A stretch of 7,023 nt of DNA from the NCBI GenBank assembly GCA_029210905.1, contig JARGGF010000229.1, forward strand, positions 1 through 7,023. The letters are read 5' to 3'. Positions 4,899-7,023 of this stretch are shown here, piece after piece; position 1 is the stretch's first letter; each line of letters begins with the position of its first letter. The position numbers and the translations under genes are program-made. Source of the DNA: Bacteroidales bacterium (GTDB taxonomy: Bacteria > Bacteroidota > Bacteroidia > Bacteroidales > NBLH01). The notes under the pieces are model-generated. The model worked only from the letters and a program-made list of their open reading frames with translations. It had not been told where the DNA came from and ran no database searches.

Positions 4899-7023
4899 CG
4901 GCTAAAGATTACTTTTATCCTGATATTAGTTTTACTTGTATCAGGAAAAATGCTTATTTATGGACAAAATACTGAGAAAAAAAAAGGAGACAGTTACTTC
5001 AATGCATACTCTTATGCTGAATCAATAAAAAAATATGAAGCTATTGGCAATAAAACAATTGAAATATACAGACGTTTGGCCAAAAGTTATCAAAAGATTG
5101 GAAATACAGCTAAAGCTGAAGATTATTGGAAAGCAGTTGTAGAAATGGAGGAACGTACAACTGAAGATATTTACAGCTATGCATTCGTATTATCTATGAA
5201 TAAAAAATACCGTGAATCGGAAAGATGGATGGACGAGTTTATAAAATTGGATGATACAGATTCCAGAGGCCGGCTTTGGGCTGAAAATAGAGGATTTTAT
5301 GAGAGCCTCCAGCAAGACAATGGCAGGTTTCAAATTGAAAGTCTGGATATTAACAACAAACAAGAAGACTTTGGCACCACATATTATAAGGACAAAATTG
5401 TATTTGTATCTACAAGGCAGTCGATAAAAATGATAAAAAGGCAGTGGAACTGGAATCAATTACCATTTTTAGACCTTTTTATTGCTGAAACTGATTCTAA
5501 TTTACAATTTAAGTCTATTGAACATTTTCATAAAATCATCAACAAAAAATACCACGAAGGACCAGCATCCTTTAATAAAGCCGGTGATTTAATGGCATTT
5601 ACCAGGAATAATTATCAGGGGAAAAGTGAGGAGGGCATCATTAAACTTCAACTTTTTACTTCTGAATATACTAATGAAAAATGGCAAAATCCAGTTTCTA
5701 TGCCTTTTAATAGCGATGATTATTCAACTGGTCATCCAAGCTTTACACCAGATGGAAAAATGATGTATTTTGCATCGGATATGCCTGGTGGTTTTGGTGG
5801 GGTTGATTTATACCGAATATACAGAAAAGCTGATGGCAGCTGGACAATACCTGAGAATCTTGGAGATAAAATAAATACTGAAGGTGACGAGATGTTCCCT
5901 TTTGTCCATCCAGACGGAATGATATTTTTTGCTTCAAACGGCCTACCCGGACTTGGAGGTTTAGATATTTTTTGTGCACAAATTACTGAAAAAGGCTTTG
6001 GTAAAGCCAGGAATATCGGCAGTCCGGTAAATAGCAACTTTGATGACTTTGCGCTTATTCTAAATGAAAATCAAACCAGTGGCTATTTCTCTTCAAATCG
6101 TTCAGAGGGCCAAGGTGAAGACGACATTTACTCATTTAGACTTCTAAAACCATTCAAATTTGATAAACTGCTTAGAGGAAGAGCAATGGATATGGACAGT
6201 AATATACTTTCAAATGTTAGAGTAAATTTGTATAACGAGGATGGCAACCAAGTTGCAACAAGATATACAAATCTGGAAGGAAATTATGAATTCGTAATTA
6301 ACGAGGATAAATTTTATTCCATGGCCGGAGCTAAAGAAGGATATAAAGATGGACATAATACGGCTGACAGTCACGTTGAAAATTACCTTATAAATAGAGA
6401 TTTAATTTTGGATAAAATACCAAAATTTTCAATTTATTTTTTGGTAACCGACTCAAGAACAGGCAAATCAATAGAAAATGTAAAAATAAGATTTATTGAT
6501 TATATAGAACATAAAAATGAAATAATCCTAACATTAAAATCTGGCGATATTTTTCGAAAACTTCCCGGGAAAAAAATAAATGACACCATAAGTTATGAAA
6601 TTGCCCTGGAAAAGAAAGGATACATGTCGGAAACATTGTTATATAATACCAGACTATACCGCGAAGGCCAATATAATATACATGAAGATCTCAATTTTAA
6701 AATGCACAAAGTTGAAGAAGGGATGGATTTAAGTACAATAATCAACATAAATCCAATCTATTTTGATTTGAATGAATCCGATATCAGGCCGGACGCAGCT
6801 ATTGAGCTTGATAAAATTGTTAAGGTTATGAATGATAACCCTAATATGGTGATTGAACTTGGCTCTCATACCGATTGCCGTGGAAGTTTTAAACATAATA
6901 TGGATTTATCAGATAAAAGAGCCAAATCATCTGCGCTGTATGTTAAGGAGAGAATTTCAGATCCTGAAAGGATTTATGGTAAAGGATATGGTGAAAGTAT
7001 GCTGGTAAATCATTGTGAATGTG
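4875..7023 (+). CDS. OmpA-family protein with TPR, PD40 propeller and carboxypeptidase-regulatory-like domains, PorE-like (3' end outside window)
   Basis: This is a periplasmic protein expected to bind peptidoglycan and link an outer-membrane T9SS assembly to the cell wall. The frame is open to the window edge; 716 codons are visible and probably only a few dozen are missing. Residues 1-30 are a signal peptide ending IYG before QN, with no lipobox cysteine. Residues about 33-130 are helical and TPR-like (KKGDSYF, YAESIKKYE, AEDYWKAVVE). Residues about 165-422 form a PD40 beta-propeller, with blades marked by HPSFTPDGKMMYFASD (287-302), FPFVHPDGMIFFASN (341-355) and GYFSSNR (403-409). Residues about 432-513 are a carboxypeptidase regulatory-like domain (LRGRAMD, TNLEGNYEF). 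A further beta-rich segment spans 515-610. The OmpA domain starts near 622 (PIYFDLNESDIRPDA) and has HTDCRG with Asp667 and LSDKRAKS with Arg682, the positions that bind diaminopimelate. The domain order matches PorE of Porphyromonas; true orthology is not shown, since paralogues commonly follow porP/sprF genes. Confidence 0.93.
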   Translation, partial: MKQKIVIMRLKITFILILVLLVSGKMLIYGQNTEKKKGDSYFNAYSYAESIKKYEAIGNKTIEIYRRLAKSYQKIGNTAKAEDYWKAVVEMEERTTEDIYSYAFVLSMNKKYRESERWMDEFIKLDDTDSRGRLWAENRGFYESLQQDNGRFQIESLDINNKQEDFGTTYYKDKIVFVSTRQSIKMIKRQWNWNQLPFLDLFIAETDSNLQFKSIEHFHKIINKKYHEGPASFNKAGDLMAFTRNNYQGKSEEGIIKLQLFTSEYTNEKWQNPVSMPFNSDDYSTGHPSFTPDGKMMYFASDMPGGFGGVDLYRIYRKADGSWTIPENLGDKINTEGDEMFPFVHPDGMIFFASNGLPGLGGLDIFCAQITEKGFGKARNIGSPVNSNFDDFALILNENQTSGYFSSNRSEGQGEDDIYSFRLLKPFKFDKLLRGRAMDMDSNILSNVRVNLYNEDGNQVATRYTNLEGNYEFVINEDKFYSMAGAKEGYKDGHNTADSHVENYLINRDLILDKIPKFSIYFLVTDSRTGKSIENVKIRFIDYIEHKNEIILTLKSGDIFRKLPGKKINDTISYEIALEKKGYMSETLLYNTRLYREGQYNIHEDLNFKMHKVEEGMDLSTIININPIYFDLNESDIRPDAAIELDKIVKVMNDNPNMVIELGSHTDCRGSFKHNMDLSDKRAKSSALYVKERISDPERIYGKGYGESMLVNHCEC
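5367..6140 (+). other. PD40/WD40-like beta-propeller region of the OmpA-family protein
   Basis: About five blades can be picked out between residues 165 and 422. Each has a short strand with a PDG-like turn and a following YFASD-type strand: DKIVFVSTR (173-181), ASFNKAGDLMAFTR (231-244), SFTPDGKMMYFASD (289-302), PFVHPDGMIFFASN (342-355) and NENQTSGYFSSNR (397-409). The last three also carry a glycine-rich loop before a D-[LI]-[YF] motif (GGVDLY, GGLDIF, EDDIYS). In PorE-like proteins this propeller is a probable protein-protein interaction surface. Blade count is by eye. Confidence 0.8.
6738..7023 (+). other. OmpA C-terminal peptidoglycan-binding domain (truncated by window edge)
   Basis: Residues 622-716 follow the OmpA_C plan: the opening strand NPIYFDLNESDIRP, a helix ELDKIVKVMNDNP, the strand MVIELGSHTD, then the NMDLSDKRAKS helix and GKGYGES. 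The two expected meso-diaminopimelate ligands, Asp667 (in HTDCRG) and Arg682 (in DKRAKS), are both present, so peptidoglycan binding should be intact. The last part, normally an NRR-type segment and the closing strand, lies beyond the window. Two cysteines close together (HCEC, residues 713-716) and one at 668 are visible. Confidence 0.92.

Noticed and set aside
5190..6037. Reverse-strand frames at 5190-5459 and 5732-6037 and a small plus-strand frame at 5743-5979
   Set aside because: They lie inside the OmpA-family gene, whose frame gives clear PD40 blade motifs across the same bases. The alternative translations show no recognisable motif.
1..7023. CRISPR array, insertion sequence, tRNA or rRNA gene
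   Set aside because: Almost every base is accounted for by three coding frames. No direct-repeat/spacer pattern, transposase motif or RNA-gene signature was seen.

Overview
The window reads as Bacteroidota chromosomal DNA. It is AT-rich, and it carries three consecutive plus-strand genes that all belong to the type IX secretion system (T9SS) world: a giant repeat adhesin ending in a type B C-terminal sorting domain, a PorP/SprF-family outer-membrane protein, and an OmpA/PD40 protein with PorE-like architecture. The lineage below phylum cannot be fixed from this sequence alone.

Layout: bases 1-3909 are the 3' part of a very large cell-surface or secreted protein. Its start lies upstream of the window, and 1302 codons are visible. 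The visible part is a partial domain plus six PKD/Ig-like repeats (family A, 1-1728), seven repeats of a second Ig-like family (family B, 1729-3627), and the sorting domain (about 3631-3906). After a 30-base gap comes the PorP/SprF gene (3940-4872). Two bases later comes the OmpA-family gene (4875 to beyond 7023). It is open at the window edge, with 716 codons visible and only the end of its OmpA domain missing. There is no non-coding stretch longer than 30 bases, and no RNA gene, mobile element, CRISPR array, promoter or terminator could be supported.

Working model (inference from family knowledge): the three genes form one transcription unit encoding a T9SS cargo and its dedicated surface machinery. 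The adhesin crosses the outer membrane through the T9SS, directed by its type B domain. The PorP/SprF protein serves as its partner or anchor in the outer membrane. The periplasmic OmpA-family protein ties that assembly to peptidoglycan. The same kind of arrangement is known from sprB-sprF in gliding Flavobacterium and from PorP/PorE in Porphyromonas. The system type is therefore known. The less ordinary points are the two-family repeat architecture with an unbroken cysteine pattern, an extra domain in the OmpA protein, and a nine-A tract just after that protein's signal peptide.
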